The translations under genes were made by a program, and so were the position numbers. Shown here one piece after another: positions 33,569 to 45,548 of a stretch of DNA of 64,000 bases (position 1 is its first letter; each line of letters opens with the position of its first letter). Origin of the DNA: Saccharum officinarum (Eukaryota > Streptophyta > Magnoliopsida > Poales > Poaceae); contig CM036158.1 of NCBI GenBank assembly GCA_020631735.1, positions 79,537,447 to 79,601,446 on the forward strand, given 5' to 3'. Under the pieces are notes generated by a model, which had not been told where the DNA came from, did no database searches, and worked only from the letters and a program-made list of their open reading frames with translations.

Positions 33569-35517
33569 TGAAAGTCATATGTTTGGTGTTGGTAATTAGT
33601 GACAATGCCTAAGTACTAATCCTATGCCTAAGTTGTATGTAGCATATGAGGATTAGTACATTCCAAGGTTGGTGGCAAGATGGACATGGTGATCATGATG
33701 GCCACACTTGGATTTGGACGCAACCCTATGTGATCAAGGCAAAGGTATATGCTTAAGGGTTGTGTTTTAGTAACCAAGACACCTAGTGGGTGTGGTTACA
33801 TTATAGGATAGATAGCCATACTATAAAGAGGGGAATGACGCGGCTATTGAACTCCTAAGTGCCTCTAGGTGTGCATTTCATGATCATATGCATTTGGATA
33901 GAACTAATATCGCCTCGAAAAATGATTGTGAAAATGCTAACACACTCACACATGATGAGATCACTTGGTGGTGTTAGCACGTTTGCGAAGGCGGTGGAGT
34001 TTAAGCGGTAGAGAGGGTTTGAGGTCCTCTCTCCCTCCCGCCGAGCTTGCGAGGCGGGATTCAGGCGTTTTCAAGGAGTTGAAACGACTATTTTCTACTA
34101 CGCCGGAAGTCCGGAAAAGAAACAGAGGCAAACGGGGGTCACAGAGGTGACCGGACGCGGTCTTTGCATGACCGGACGCGTCCGGTCAGTGTTCAGTGTC
34201 TGCGCGTTTTTTAGTTCGATGATCGGACGCGAGGCACGTCCGGTCACTGATGATCGGACGTGTCCGGTCGTTCAGGGAGCTTACTGGACTATAACCGGAC
34301 GCTGGCACTGTCACGTCCGGTCATGTTTCTTTAGCGCATCCGGTCGTTGTTTCGTTAAGAGCTGCTCAGACGACCAGCGCGTCCGGTCATTCTCGGGACC
34401 AGCGCGTCCGGTCGTTTCCAGCGCGTCCGGTCTACGCGATGAGCGCGTCTGGTCGTTGCTTCGCAGTTAGCCGTTGGGCGACCGGCGTGTCCGGTCAGTT
34501 GGACCAGCGCGTCCGGTCAGTGCTTCGCGACTTAGCCGTTGTGCGACCAGCGCGTCCGGTCATCACGATTTCAGCTGTTTAAGTTTCTAACGGCTATATT
34601 CGAAGGGGTACGTCTATAAATACTCGTTGGCCGGCTCAATGCTCTCTCTCTCGAACTTTTGACATACTTGTGAGCACTTTGAGCTAAGCAACTCCCCTCC
34701 CACTCATCTCTCTTGCTTCCTTGCATATTCGAAGTGAGATTGAGTGATCCAAGTGTATTTGCATTGTGAGATTGCATCTAGTTGGCACTTGGTGGTTGAT
34801 TTGCTGCGGGATTCTTGTTTCTCTTGGTGGTTGCTGCCACCTAGACGGCTTGGAGCAGCTTGGAGGCGTTGGCAAGAGTTGGTGATTGTTCTTGGCCACC
34901 TCCGGTGATTGTGAGGGGTTTGTGCCTACCTCGGCAAAGCGCCAAAGGCAACATTAGTATATTGCTCGTGTCATTGCAACCTTTTGCCATTTGGTAGGTT
35001 CTTGTGGCACCTTTTGAGAGGCTCGGTGTGTGACCGATTAGCCGCCGAACCACGTGGTGAAGAGGGACACAACGGGGACTAGCGTGCCGGCAAGCACGTG
35101 AACCTCAGGATAAATCTTTGTGTCATCATTCTTATTGTGTTTGATCGATCCCGGTGGTTGTATATTGTGGTATTCATCTCTTAATCATATTGATTGGTTG
35201 GCTCAATACTTCGCCCCTCGGTGATACCCTCCTAACTCAACTCCGCATTACTTTCTTAGTTATCTTTGCTAGCTAGTTAGCTTTGCTAGAGTAGCTTCTT
35301 TGTGTAGCTTGCTAGTTGTAGTTTCCTTCTCGGTTTGACTTGTGCGGTTGAGTGCAAATACACTAGAATTATGAATTGGTTAGGTGGCTTGCAAACACCC
35401 CGTAGGCTAAGCAAAACTCGCATCTCGCTATTTGTTTTATTGATAAACTTGTTTAGCTTGTCTTTGTAGAAAATTTTAATAGGCTATTCACCCCCCTCTA
35501 GCCATTAAGACCTTTCA
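33569..35517. repeat. Solo LTR (1949 bp) inserted in Copia pol
   Basis: It begins TGAAAGTC, ends GACCTTTCA, and is flanked by CTTGT (33564-33568 and 35518-35522). No internal retroelement domains are present, so this is an LTR left after recombination between two LTRs. It contains about 13 copies of motifs around (GACC)GGACGCGTCCGGTC between 34148 and 34565 and a TATA box (TATAAATA) at about 34615. The ends and motif cluster resemble Sirevirus LTRs, but the sequence is unlike the host element's own LTRs. Confidence 0.92.
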
Positions 35518-35522
35518 CTTGT

Positions 35523-38213
35523 AGTGCATGTCAAGTCGGTAAACAAGTTGCAAATACTCATCCAATAAAAGCTTACATGTCAACATCAAGAGTGCTAGAG
35601 CTTCTACACATGGATTTGTTTGGCCCAACAACTTACAAGATCTTGGGTGGCAATCTTTATTGTCTTGTGATTGTTGATGACTACTCAAGATACACTTGGA
35701 TATTCTTTCTTCATGACAAATCCGAAGTGGCCGCTTGTTTCAAGAAGTTTGTTAAGAGAGCTCAAAATAAATTTGAAGTCAAGATCAAGAATATAAGAAG
35801 TGACAATGGCAAAGAATTTGACAACATAAACATTGAAGCTTATTGTGATGAGATTGGGATCAAGCATGAGGATTCATCAACCTACACTCCTCAACAAAAT
35901 GGTGTAGTTGAGAGAAAGAACCGGACTTTGATCACTCTTGCAAGAACAACGCTAGATGAGTACAACACACCAGAAAAGTTATGGGCTGAGACAATCAACA
36001 CTGCATGCTATGCATCAAATCGCCTCTTTCTACAAAAGTTTCTTGGCAAGACCTCCTATGAGTTGTTCAATGGGAAGAAGCCGGACGTCTCATTCTTTCA
36101 GGTGTTTGGTTGTAAATGCTACATCTACAAGAAGTGGCAACACCTAGGGAAGTTCCAAAGACGTCGCGACTTTGGTTTTCTTGTTGGCTACTCATCAAAG
36201 TCCAAAGCATATAGAGTATTTAACCATGCCACCGGTTTGGTTGAAGAAACGTATGATGTGGAATTTGATGAATCTAATGGCTCCCAAGGAGCAATTGAGA
36301 ATTGTGATGATGTAGGTGATGAACCAGTGAGGGAGGCCATGAAGAACATGCCCATGGGAGACATCAAGCCTAAAGATGATGATGATGATATTCAAGTGAT
36401 CAATCAACCTTCTTCATCGAATGTGCCACAAGATCATGATAAAAATGAGAGAGTTGAAAATAAAGATACTCATGTCTCTTATGAACAAGCTGAGGCATAA
36501 GCACAAGATGTTGATGCTCCCCAACCTACTCTTCAAGTGTTTGACAGAAGACACTCACCACTACTTCAAGCACATCCACAAGATCTCATCATAGGGAGTC
36601 CAACCAAGGGTGTAATGACTCGATCTTAAAAGTTTGCTTCCTTTATTGAACATCACTCTTTTGTCTCTTGTCTTGAGCCTAAGGATGTAGATGAAGCTCT
36701 TCAAGATCTAGATTGGGTGAATGCCATGCACGAAGAATTGAATAACTTCACCCGCAATCAAGTTTGGACACTTGAAGAGCGTCCAAAAGGTGCAAGAGTC
36801 ATTAGAACCAAGTGGGTGTTTCGCAACAAACAAGATAAAAAAGGCATAGTGGTGAGAAACAAGGAAAGACTAGTTGCAAAGGGGTTCTCTCAAGTTGAAG
36901 GCCTTGATTTTGGAGAGACTTTTGCACCCGTTGCGAGACTTGAAGCCATCTGTATCCTCCTTGCATATGCATCGCATCATGAAATGAAATTATATCAAAT
37001 GGATGTTAAAAGTGCATTCTTAAATGGCTTCATAAATAAACTAGTCTATGTTGATCAACCTCCTAGGTTTAAAGACTCTAGATATCCTAATCATTTTTAT
37101 AGGTTGTCCAATGCGCTATATGGGCTCAAGTAAGCCCCTAGAGCGTGGTATGAGCGCCTTCGGGATTTCCTCATTGAGAAGGGCTTCACCATTGGGAAGG
37201 TTGACACCACACTTTTCACTAAAAAGCTTAATGGGGAGATCTTCATTTGTCAAGTCTATATTGATGATATTATCTTCGGCTCAACAAATGAAGATTATTG
37301 CAAGGAATTTGGTGAATCGATGTCGAAGGAGTTCGAGATGTCTATGATTGGTGAACTTATATTTTTCCTTGGTTTTCAAGTCAAGCAAATGAGAGAAGGA
37401 ATTTTTATCTCTCAAGAAAAGTATACCAAGGATCTTCTTAAGAGATTCAAGATGGATGATTGTAAGCCAATTAAGACACCAATGCCATCAAATGGACATC
37501 TCGACCTAGATGAGGGAGGTAAACCGGTAGATTAAACTCTCTACCATTTTATGATTGGTAGTTTGTTGTACCTTACCGGATCTATGCCCGATATCATGTT
37601 TAATGTGTGCATGTATGCTCGCTTTTAAGCTTGCCCTAAAGAAGCTCACTTAAGTGCCGTAAAAAGAATCCTAAGATATCTTAAGCACACCCCAAGCATT
37701 GGTCTTTGGTATCCCAAAGGAGCTAGATTTCAACTAGTTGGCTATTCCGATTCGGATTATGTCAGTTGCAAAATTGATAGAAAAAGCATATCCACAGGGT
37801 GCCACTTGCTTGGGAGGTTTTTAGTATCTTGGTCATCTAAAAAGCAAAATAGTGTGGCTTTGTCCACCGCCGAGGCGGAATACATTGCTGCGGGGGCTTG
37901 TTGTGCACAAATTCTCTATATGAAACAAACCCTTCTAAACTATGGTGTTGTTCTTGAAAAGGGACCACTTTTATGTGATAATGAAAGTGTCGTTAAAATT
38001 GCTAATAATCCGGTACAACACTCACGCACCAAGAATATTGATATCTGTCATCACTTTCTAGGGGATCATGTTGCTAAAAAGATATATCACTAGAAGGTGT
38101 AAGAAGTGAAGATCAATTAGCGGATATCTTCACTAAACCTTTGGATGAAGCTACCTTTTGTAGGTTGAGAAGTGAACTCAATGTGTTTGACTCAAGTAAC
38201 TTTAAAAAATGAG
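35523..38213 (+). pseudogene. Copia pol, part 2: integrase, reverse transcriptase, RNase H
   Basis: Integrase starts at about 35590 (LLHMDLFGPTTYK, IVDDYSRYTW, SDNGKEF, PQQNGVVERKNRT). The RT part begins near 36720 (KWVFRNKQDKKG, FAPVARLEAI, YQMDVKSAFLNG) with VYIDDIIFGS near 37255. RNase H follows (GYSDSDYVSC, VALSTAEAEYIAA). In-frame stops occur at 36498-36500, near 36627, at 37131-37133 (a TAA where the family has Gln), near 37533 and near 37627, with another near 38091. It is not functional. Confidence 0.92.
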
Positions 38214-39865
38214 TTTTGTGTTATCCCTTGCATTGCATTGTAATATATGACATGTTTAAATTTTCATAATGCATCTAGGACTTGTCTAACACGGTTATGA
38301 TAACCCTCAATGGGAGGAGTGAAAAAGCCTAACCGTGGATCAAACTTGACAAGCAACTAGCTTTATCTTCTTGTATTGCATTGCATTTGCATGAGTGTTA
38401 CTTTTTCATTTCTTTTCGGTTTTGGTTTGAGCAACCGCTGTGTTCATCCATGAATAGAGAGAGCATTTGATGCTCCTAAGGGTTAAGAAACTCTATTGCG
38501 TGGCTATACGTTGCTCCTCGGGTGTTTATTGCCTATTTTTCTTAAAAAGAAATACTATCCTATGGCAAATTACTTGAAAAATTGAGGGCTTGAGAGAAGT
38601 GTTCTCATACCAATTCCAATTGGTGTTTATTTGGATCTTTTTTGAGTTGGAACTTGGTTGGGAGAAAGCGTCATGAAGGAATTTCAAATTTTTCTAGATG
38701 TTGTGCAGCAACGGACACTGCATTGGACGCTGGACATTCCTCACCGTACGCGTCCGATGTATATAAGTTGGAGTGTTGCGGTTCAGCTCACGTCGGATGA
38801 TCAACAGTGTTCTTTAGGCGTCCGATGCTTTTTCACCGGAGTGTCCGATGTGACCAAGAATTTCTTTAGAAGCAACTGACGCAGGTGCACGTCTGACGGC
38901 ACATCGTAGGACGCGTCCGATGACCCTAAGAGCGTTTTTAACCCTCTCTGGATTGCATCGGACACCGGCTCAGCTGCGTCCGACGAAATTCATCAGAGCG
39001 TCCGATGTCTTGGAAAAAGGCGTAGTTTGGTTTTAAAATTCCGATTGATGCGTGGGGCCCTCATTCTCTCTATTATTCATCCATGGCCACTCCACCGTGC
39101 GCTACTCTTCTAACCCTAGCCCACCGCCTCCTCTTCACTCGCTCGCGCCGCCACCAACGCGCCGTGTCTTTTTCTTGCCGCGCGCGCCCACCTCTCCATG
39201 TATCTCACCACCCCAGCTCATCGGAAGGAACCATCACCACCGGGAAGCACGCCTTCATCTTCTTACTCTACCTCATCGATCCCAGCGACTGGGAGCGTTC
39301 CCCACTGTCATCGTTCCTCATCCAGTTTCCTTGGTCGGTGTTTGATCCCCTGGTGTAGTCAAGTACTCATGACCCTCCCTGTACCAGCTATGCTCTCATG
39401 CAGTCCACCTTTGAGACTCCTTGTTTGAACTCTGAGGTGCCCCGGTGTGTCAGTCACTCTTACCTCTTTGCAGGTCCTTGCTCTTACCAGGTTGAAAAGA
39501 CAAATTTCCTTTTTTTACTCATCTATATGCTTGCTTCTACTAAGGATCTCGCTCACCTTTAGCTATATACATTTCTCTTACATGTACTTCTCCCCTATCT
39601 ATCTATCGCAGCAAGTCGGTGACCCTTGTGATTTGCTTGGCACTTCGAGCAGCGACAGTTCACTTGGGGCCAAGCTCGCGAGTACGGAACAGAGGCCAAG
39701 CCTCTTGAGTGTCAGTGATAGTTCTTGACAGTTGGGCAGGTGATCTCAGTGGCAGTGATACTCTTGCAGATACCGGTTAGTGTCCCTTGTAGTGGTTCTG
39801 TGATTTAGGGGGGTTCGTGTTCTGCAGTTGATCTTCAGAGACAGTTTCTCATTCAGGTGTCAGAT
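38214..39865 (+). other. Spacer between pol and env-like region of the Copia element
   Basis: This is non-coding Sirevirus-type interior. Between about 38695 and 39010 it carries repeated GCGTCCGATG/CATCGGACG half-sites related to those in the 3' LTR. At 39050-39430 there are proline/serine-rich frames without a domain. No independent gene was seen. Confidence 0.5.
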
Positions 39866-42296
39866 ATGCCGCATTGCAAGAATGTCGGGGGTGGACCCGG
39901 TGACGACGATCAATCGTCCTCTCACCTCCCATCTCAGGCGAAAGGGAAGAGGAAGGTCACTACTACGAGGAAGCGTTCTAGAGTTGAGAGAGACATGGAT
40001 ACATCCATAGCAGCAGCAGAGGCAGCCGATAGAGCAGAGAGAGGTGGCCATAGTGGTGGCTTGCACATCAGAGATTCTCATGCGCGTACTAACGCTACAG
40101 AGGCAGCTACGGAGGTAGAGGCTGAGGAGCCCACACCTGGCAGTCAGGAGGAGCAGCAGCCAGAGGAGACAGGGCAGATCCATCCTAAGCGCTCCACATG
40201 TGCCAACACTCAGGTGAGTTCTCCGCCTATTGTTGACAGACCCTGACATGGTGCTTGTGTTCCATGCCGAGTACCCCGTATTCCAGTAGTTGCACACATT
40301 GACTTAAGGGGGTCAGAGCTCGACGGGTACAGGAGTTGAGGTGAATAGACCTCAACGTGTGGTTCCCTAGAGAGAGACAGCATGGGGTTGAGTACTTCCA
40401 CACAGCACTTCACGAGGATTTCTTCAGGGCTTACATGGAGACTGGTACAGCCTTTGGACCTCACAGAGTTGTGTCAGTTGAGGAGATTGTCAGAGTTGCT
40501 GGTGAGCAAATCTGTCCTCACTTGACGTATCTACCAGGGTTAGCAGACCTGATTGGCAGAAGTGGGAAGTATATGTAGTCCTAGATTCGAGAGTTCTATG
40601 CTATAGTGTGGATTGACCCAGATCACGATTACATTGAGTTTAGTTTCCTTGGGGTTCCACGTAGGATTTATAGCAAGAAGGCTCGGTCATTCTTGAGGAT
40701 CCCCAGACAAACAGTTTGTCTTCACCAGTTGTGTTACCCACAGATAGACCTGCCTCGCCGACCCCACGGTGGAGAGTTACCCTCTGTGGATGACATTCGA
40801 CCTTGCTTCAGGGGTGACTTTGGTGAGGGCTCGAGCAGGCTTCCACGGGGTCTTACTCCTACAGCTTGAGTTCTAGATGCAGTGATGAGGAGGACTATCT
40901 TACCCCGAGAGGGTTTCAGAGAGGGCTTGACTCGGCTATAGCAGTGGCTTCTCCTTCACCTAGTTACACTGACTCTATTTGACCTCTGGGATTTCATGAT
41001 TTGTGAGATTGAGGATGTGATTCATGAGGGCTTCAGGGGCAAGAGACACATGCCCTATTGTCACTAGCTGACCTTCCTAATCTACATGGCGGTCAATCCC
41101 ATAGAGCAGCCAGCCAAAGATGAGTGGAGAGGTACCACTATAGAGTTTCCTCGGTATGACCCTACACAACTAGTTCGCTCAGTGACTAGAGGGACCCTTG
41201 CCAGACAGAGTTGCAGGCTAGAGCTACCAGAGACAGCTACCGAGCAGGACACCACTGTTAGGGATCTAGCTGAGATAGAGCTTGCACAGCTTGAGACTTC
41301 AGGAGCAGAGGTTGAAGTTACAGACACTTCTAATAGCTCTAACACAGAATACAGACCACCTCCTAGGTTCTCACCTAGGCCTCATGATCCTAAGGCTAGT
41401 GGCTCAGGCTCAGCCCCTCCCACCGACCCTACAATTCTCACTTTACACGAGCGGTTGACCGTGGCCCAGGAGCGAGGCAGCTCAGCAAAGGCAGGCCCAG
41501 GAGTCAGCTGTAGCTTTCGCAGAGATTCTCTCTCGCCAGGATGCCTTCTAGCAGCAGCAACTTGAGATCTAGCGTCAGCAGGTCGAGCTTCAGAGACAGC
41601 AGCAACAGACTCAGCAGCAGTACATAGGGCTTATTCAGTAGCTGGTGTGGGTGGCAGGAATTTCCTTACCCTAGGGTTCTCTTCAGGCGACTCCAGCATT
41701 ACAGCCCGACGGGTTTCAGAGTCAGCCCTAGTTTGTCAGTCAGCCTCTAGGACCGGATCATTTACTTTGCCTACTCAGCAGTTCACATAGTCGTTTGTGT
41801 CCCTAGGTTACATGCCAATTCAGACAGGGTTCACACCAATGACCCAGCTTTAGTCTCTGCTCTTCACTCTAGGCTCAAGTGTGTTTCATGCTACCTATAG
41901 TGAGCTGATAGGGCAGCCGACACTGCCTCATACCACAGCTCTCACTATGACTTTAGAGGTGTCAGCCCTAGAGACTGCAGTTGCACCAGTGACAGGTACC
42001 GGGACCGCAGAGACGATTCTGTCGTCTGTTGCTTCCACCGAGCCACCCCAGACCGGTACCCTGTCGGCTCCCGCTATAGAGACAGTGACTCGAGTTGCTA
42101 CTACACAGCTTCACACTACTTCTGAGGCAGCCGATACGACCTAGACCGCTTCACCTCCAGTTTCATAGCCACAGGGTCAAACAGGTTTTACAGCTCAGCC
42201 TGGCTCAAGTCCAGAAGATGGTGATGCAGCTCAGTTCATAGTTTCTCACCGCTCTGGCTCATCTGCTTCTCCATCGACCGACCTTTAGTTTTTGGC
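39866..42296 (+). pseudogene. Env-like region of the Sirevirus-type element, broken
   Basis: The first frame opens MPHCKNVGGGPGDDDQSSSH and is lysine/arginine- and then Glu-rich up to 40246. A frame change and stops follow. Recognisable stretches are AVWIDPDHDYIEFSFLG near 40600, LCYPQIDLPRRPHGGELP near 40730 and YRPPPRFSPRPHD near 41350, then Gln/Ser/Thr-rich sequence. The position between pol and the 3' LTR matches the 'env-like' ORF known from Sireviruses, whose role is unproven. Many stops make this copy non-functional. Confidence 0.7.
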
Positions 42297-42726
42297 ACTT
42301 GATGTCAAAGGGGGAGAGAGAGTATGTAGATTTAGGAGGAGCTTTGTGAGAGGGATTTGGTTCTTTTGTGTGATACTCTCATGCATTATGCATTATCATG
42401 TTTAAATTCCCGCACTTGCATTGTGTGATATGTGTGCGTGTGAGATACTTTGGTGATATGTTGGTTATCTTGTCTATATTATATATCATGTCACTTGATT
42501 GGTTGTAGCTCATAATGTCTTGCTTCCACATTTTACTCTGATTTCTTATGAGCTATTCTATTGTGTACTAACTCTTCATGTCTTATCTTATGAGTACACC
42601 ATGTTGGCTCGGGGTACATAAGCAATCCTAACCTTTTAACCTTATTAAAATTGCTTATGTGAACCAAGCAAGTTTGAAAACCTTAAAATTTCATCTTCAT
42701 ACTCAAGGTGTTGTCATTAATCACCA
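42297..42726 (+). other. Untranslated 3' interior of the Copia element
   Basis: It contains an additional polypurine-like AAAGGGGGAGAGAG near 42308, upstream of the main one. Sireviruses are known to carry several such copies. It is otherwise AT-rich and without a frame. Confidence 0.5.
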
Positions 42727-42739
42727 AAAAGGGGGAGAT
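42727..42739 (+). other. Polypurine tract of the Copia element
   Basis: AAAAAGGGGGAGA lies directly before the 3' LTR start TGAAAGCATC. Confidence 0.85.
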
Positions 42740-44290
42740 TGAAAGCATCTAGGCCCCTAGAATGGGTTTCGATGATTGATGACAACGGTTAATTATCATG
42801 ACTAACGTGTGTTTTGCAGAGACGATAGAATGTTGGGTCATGATAATGGAAATCATGGGCGATATGGTTATCATGCCCCTTATCGATGGAAATCATTTTG
42901 GTTTTCAAAGGATGGTCGACAAGGTTAAGGACGGTTAGTTCCGAACATCGAAGGTGTTAAGTGACGTTCGGATTAGTCGTTAGGACTTTTGTTTTCTCCT
43001 TTGGCCGTACTATTAAGGAGGGCATGGATGGGTAGCCTGACCTAGATAAGTCTAATGGTTTAGGCGTGGTGCACACTTGTCAAACTTTGCACTAGGTAGC
43101 TACAAAGATTGTCTAAAACTACTTGGGAGTCAAAGTTGTTCACAAAGAAGTTGAATTGAAAGTAAACGGAGCAGGAAAATGTGCATCGGACGCTACAGAC
43201 AGAAGCATCAGACACTGGTCCAACGTCTGGTGTAGTGTTGTCTTGTGCGGATCAGCAGGCAGGGTGCATCGGACGCTCCTGAGGTGCAACGTTGGACGCG
43301 ACGATGCGAAAGCGGCATCGGACGATGAGCGTCTAGTGACACATCGGACGCTCGGCTGAGGCATGTCCTTTGCGGTCTGGTAAGCATCTAGACTGGAAAA
43401 ATGATCGTCGAATGCGTCCAATGGGTATGCACCGGACGCTGGCCTGCGTCCAGTGATAACTTAACAGCTAGTTCGTACTGTTTGGTTCAAGAGGCGCAAT
43501 TGTATGCACCGGCGCGTCCGGTGACCCCAACTCAGATTGGTTTGAAGATAACGGTTGGGAGAGTTGAGGGGGAGTATAAATATAACCCCTACCCCTCCAT
43601 TTGAGCTCTCTTGCTCATTTGTTTAGCTGAGAAACACTTTTCAAGTGCAAGGGAGTGCAAGAGCTTTAGTGAGGATTAAGATTTGAGAATTTAAGATTAA
43701 GGATCCTCATTAGTGTTTAGGGAGTAGCAAGTGTGCATTCACCTTCTCATTAGGCTTGTTGTGGTCAAGTGAGAGTTCTTGCTTGTTACTCTTGGTGATC
43801 GCCATCACCTAGACGGTTTGGTGGTGATTGGGAGCTTGGTGATCATCCGATGGAGCTTGTGGATGACCCAACTCATCTTATGAGCGGTTGTGGGCGATTC
43901 ACCGCGATAGAGTGTCAAAGAATCAGCCCGTAGAGAGCACTTGATCCTTACACGGATCAAGGGGGAGCTACACCCTTGCGCGAGTGCTCCAACGAGGACT
44001 AGTGGAGAGTGGCAACTCTCTGATACCTCGAGAAAACATCGCCGTGTTCCTAACCCTTTACATTCAAGCAATTTACTTTCCCGCATTACTTTCGTTGCTT
44101 GATTTACATTCCTAGAATTGCCATGCTAGACTAATATTGGAACTTATGGTGCAAAACTTTTATCGGTAGAATCACTAGGAACACTTGTAGGCACTAGGGG
44201 TGGATTATGGCTTAGTAGGATTTAATTCTTGTAATAAATTTTAGAAAAGTCTAATTCATCTCCCCCTCTTGGGCATCTTGATCCTTTTCA
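42740..44290 (+). repeat. 3' LTR of the Copia element (1551 bp)
   Basis: It starts TGAAAGCATCTAGG and ends GATCCTTTTCA. A TATA box (TATAAATATA) lies at about 43575. Several CATCGGACGCT-type motifs occur at 43180-43520. Its last 700 bp match the truncated 5' LTR. A target duplication cannot be checked because the left end of the element is lost. Confidence 0.9.
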
Positions 44291-45548
44291 AGCCACTACC
44301 GGTGGGGTGGGGCGCCGATGGGGGATCTCCATGGTGGTCGGACGCCACTGTTGCTCGGCCCAAGCTGGCGCACCAAGAACCTCCCAGAGGGCACCAAGGT
44401 GTACTCCCACAGGGATGCTGCCTCCAGAGACACAAATTGAACCCAACCCTAGGACACACCTCAGGACACAGAAGTCGCAGTCGCCATGTACACCCCACCG
44501 CTGCCACATCAGGGAGGAGGAGCTGCAACTGTCGCATCCGGGTGGAGGAGCCACCGCCGCTGCATCAGATGGAGGCCGCCATGGGAGGGGCACCACAAGG
44601 GTCGCGCCCATCGTCACCATGCCTGCTTGAGCACAGTCTTCGTTTTGACTGTTGTGGTGGACGACAACCTGTATCGTAGCTTGCAAGATGTGAAATAAAT
44701 GCTTCCTGTGACAATTGACAGGCCCCTGACATGATCATAGATACGAAGCCTTGTTAATACCGGCTTCGCACAACTTAAACGTTTGCTCGTGTCCTTTACG
44801 GCAGTCGATCCCAGCCGTTAGATCAGGGGGGATACGTGCGGCCCGAAGCACTACATCCGCGTTGGACGTGGTTCGACACTTCCCAGGCGCCATCCCTCTC
44901 CTCGTTCGCGTGCTCGAGAGTGTGCCCTGCTCGGTCGCTGTCCTCGTGGACCACTTCCTCAGCGGCGCGACGCGGGTCTCCCGCGCGGACGTCTCCTATG
45001 CTGCATGTTGGTCCTCTTCTTCGACAACATCTGCTTGCGCGAACAAGCCAGCGTTCATCACGACACGCCGCTCCGTAGGGGACGTGCAGTGCAGCTGCTG
45101 GTGAGCAGCTACAAGCCATGGTGGACGATGGCGGCGTGTCCATGGCAGAGTTCCCGGCGATGTTGTGTGGCGCGTTTGGGCTAGAGCACAAGGCGGCAGA
45201 GCTCAGCGAGGACCGGTGAGACATCCGACGTTGGCCACACCTTCTGATCATCTGGCAGTAGATGTCACAACAGCTGCTGAAGGAGCGCTCCATGGTGGAC
45301 ATGGCCACCAGCCTGGGGTTCGACGTGCAGGAGGGCGACTTGGAGGTGAGCACGGACGTGTCCCAGTTCGCGCTGGGAGCACACACAGAGGACAGGAGCA
45401 GGGGCAAGGGCAACCGTGGCCATTTGCCATCCCCTGCTGACTCGGATCCAATGTGGAGTGCAGTGTTGGCATGTCACGCCAGCAATTGTGGTATTTTCGT
45501 ATCACTTCTCTATGTTGTCTTGCAAAGTTGTATTGACACCGTTGAAGT
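44291..45548. other. GC-rich unassigned DNA, probably captured gene pieces
   Basis: Frames occur on both strands. The best-looking pieces are + strand DVVRHFPGAIPLLVRVLES (about 44870), VSMAEFPAMLCGAFGLEHKA (about 45140) and LLKERSMVDMATSLGFDVQE (about 45270). They lie in different frames with stops between them, and I recognise no family. The stretch 44291-44640 is GC-rich and low in information. I treat it as decayed exons and not as a gene. Confidence 0.35.

Larger units (their letters stand above)
29763..44290 (+). mobile_element. Old, broken Sirevirus-like Ty1/Copia element
   Basis: The order is truncated 5' LTR, PBS, gag, protease, integrase, RT, RNase H, env-like region, polypurine tract, 3' LTR. 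The long gag with coiled region and the extra region after pol are typical of Sireviruses. The 5' LTR has lost its left half including the promoter. Over the shared 700 bp I count about 34 differences between the LTRs, roughly 5%, so it is far older than the Gypsy element. Several in-frame stops and a solo LTR insertion in pol show that it is dead. Confidence 0.92.
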
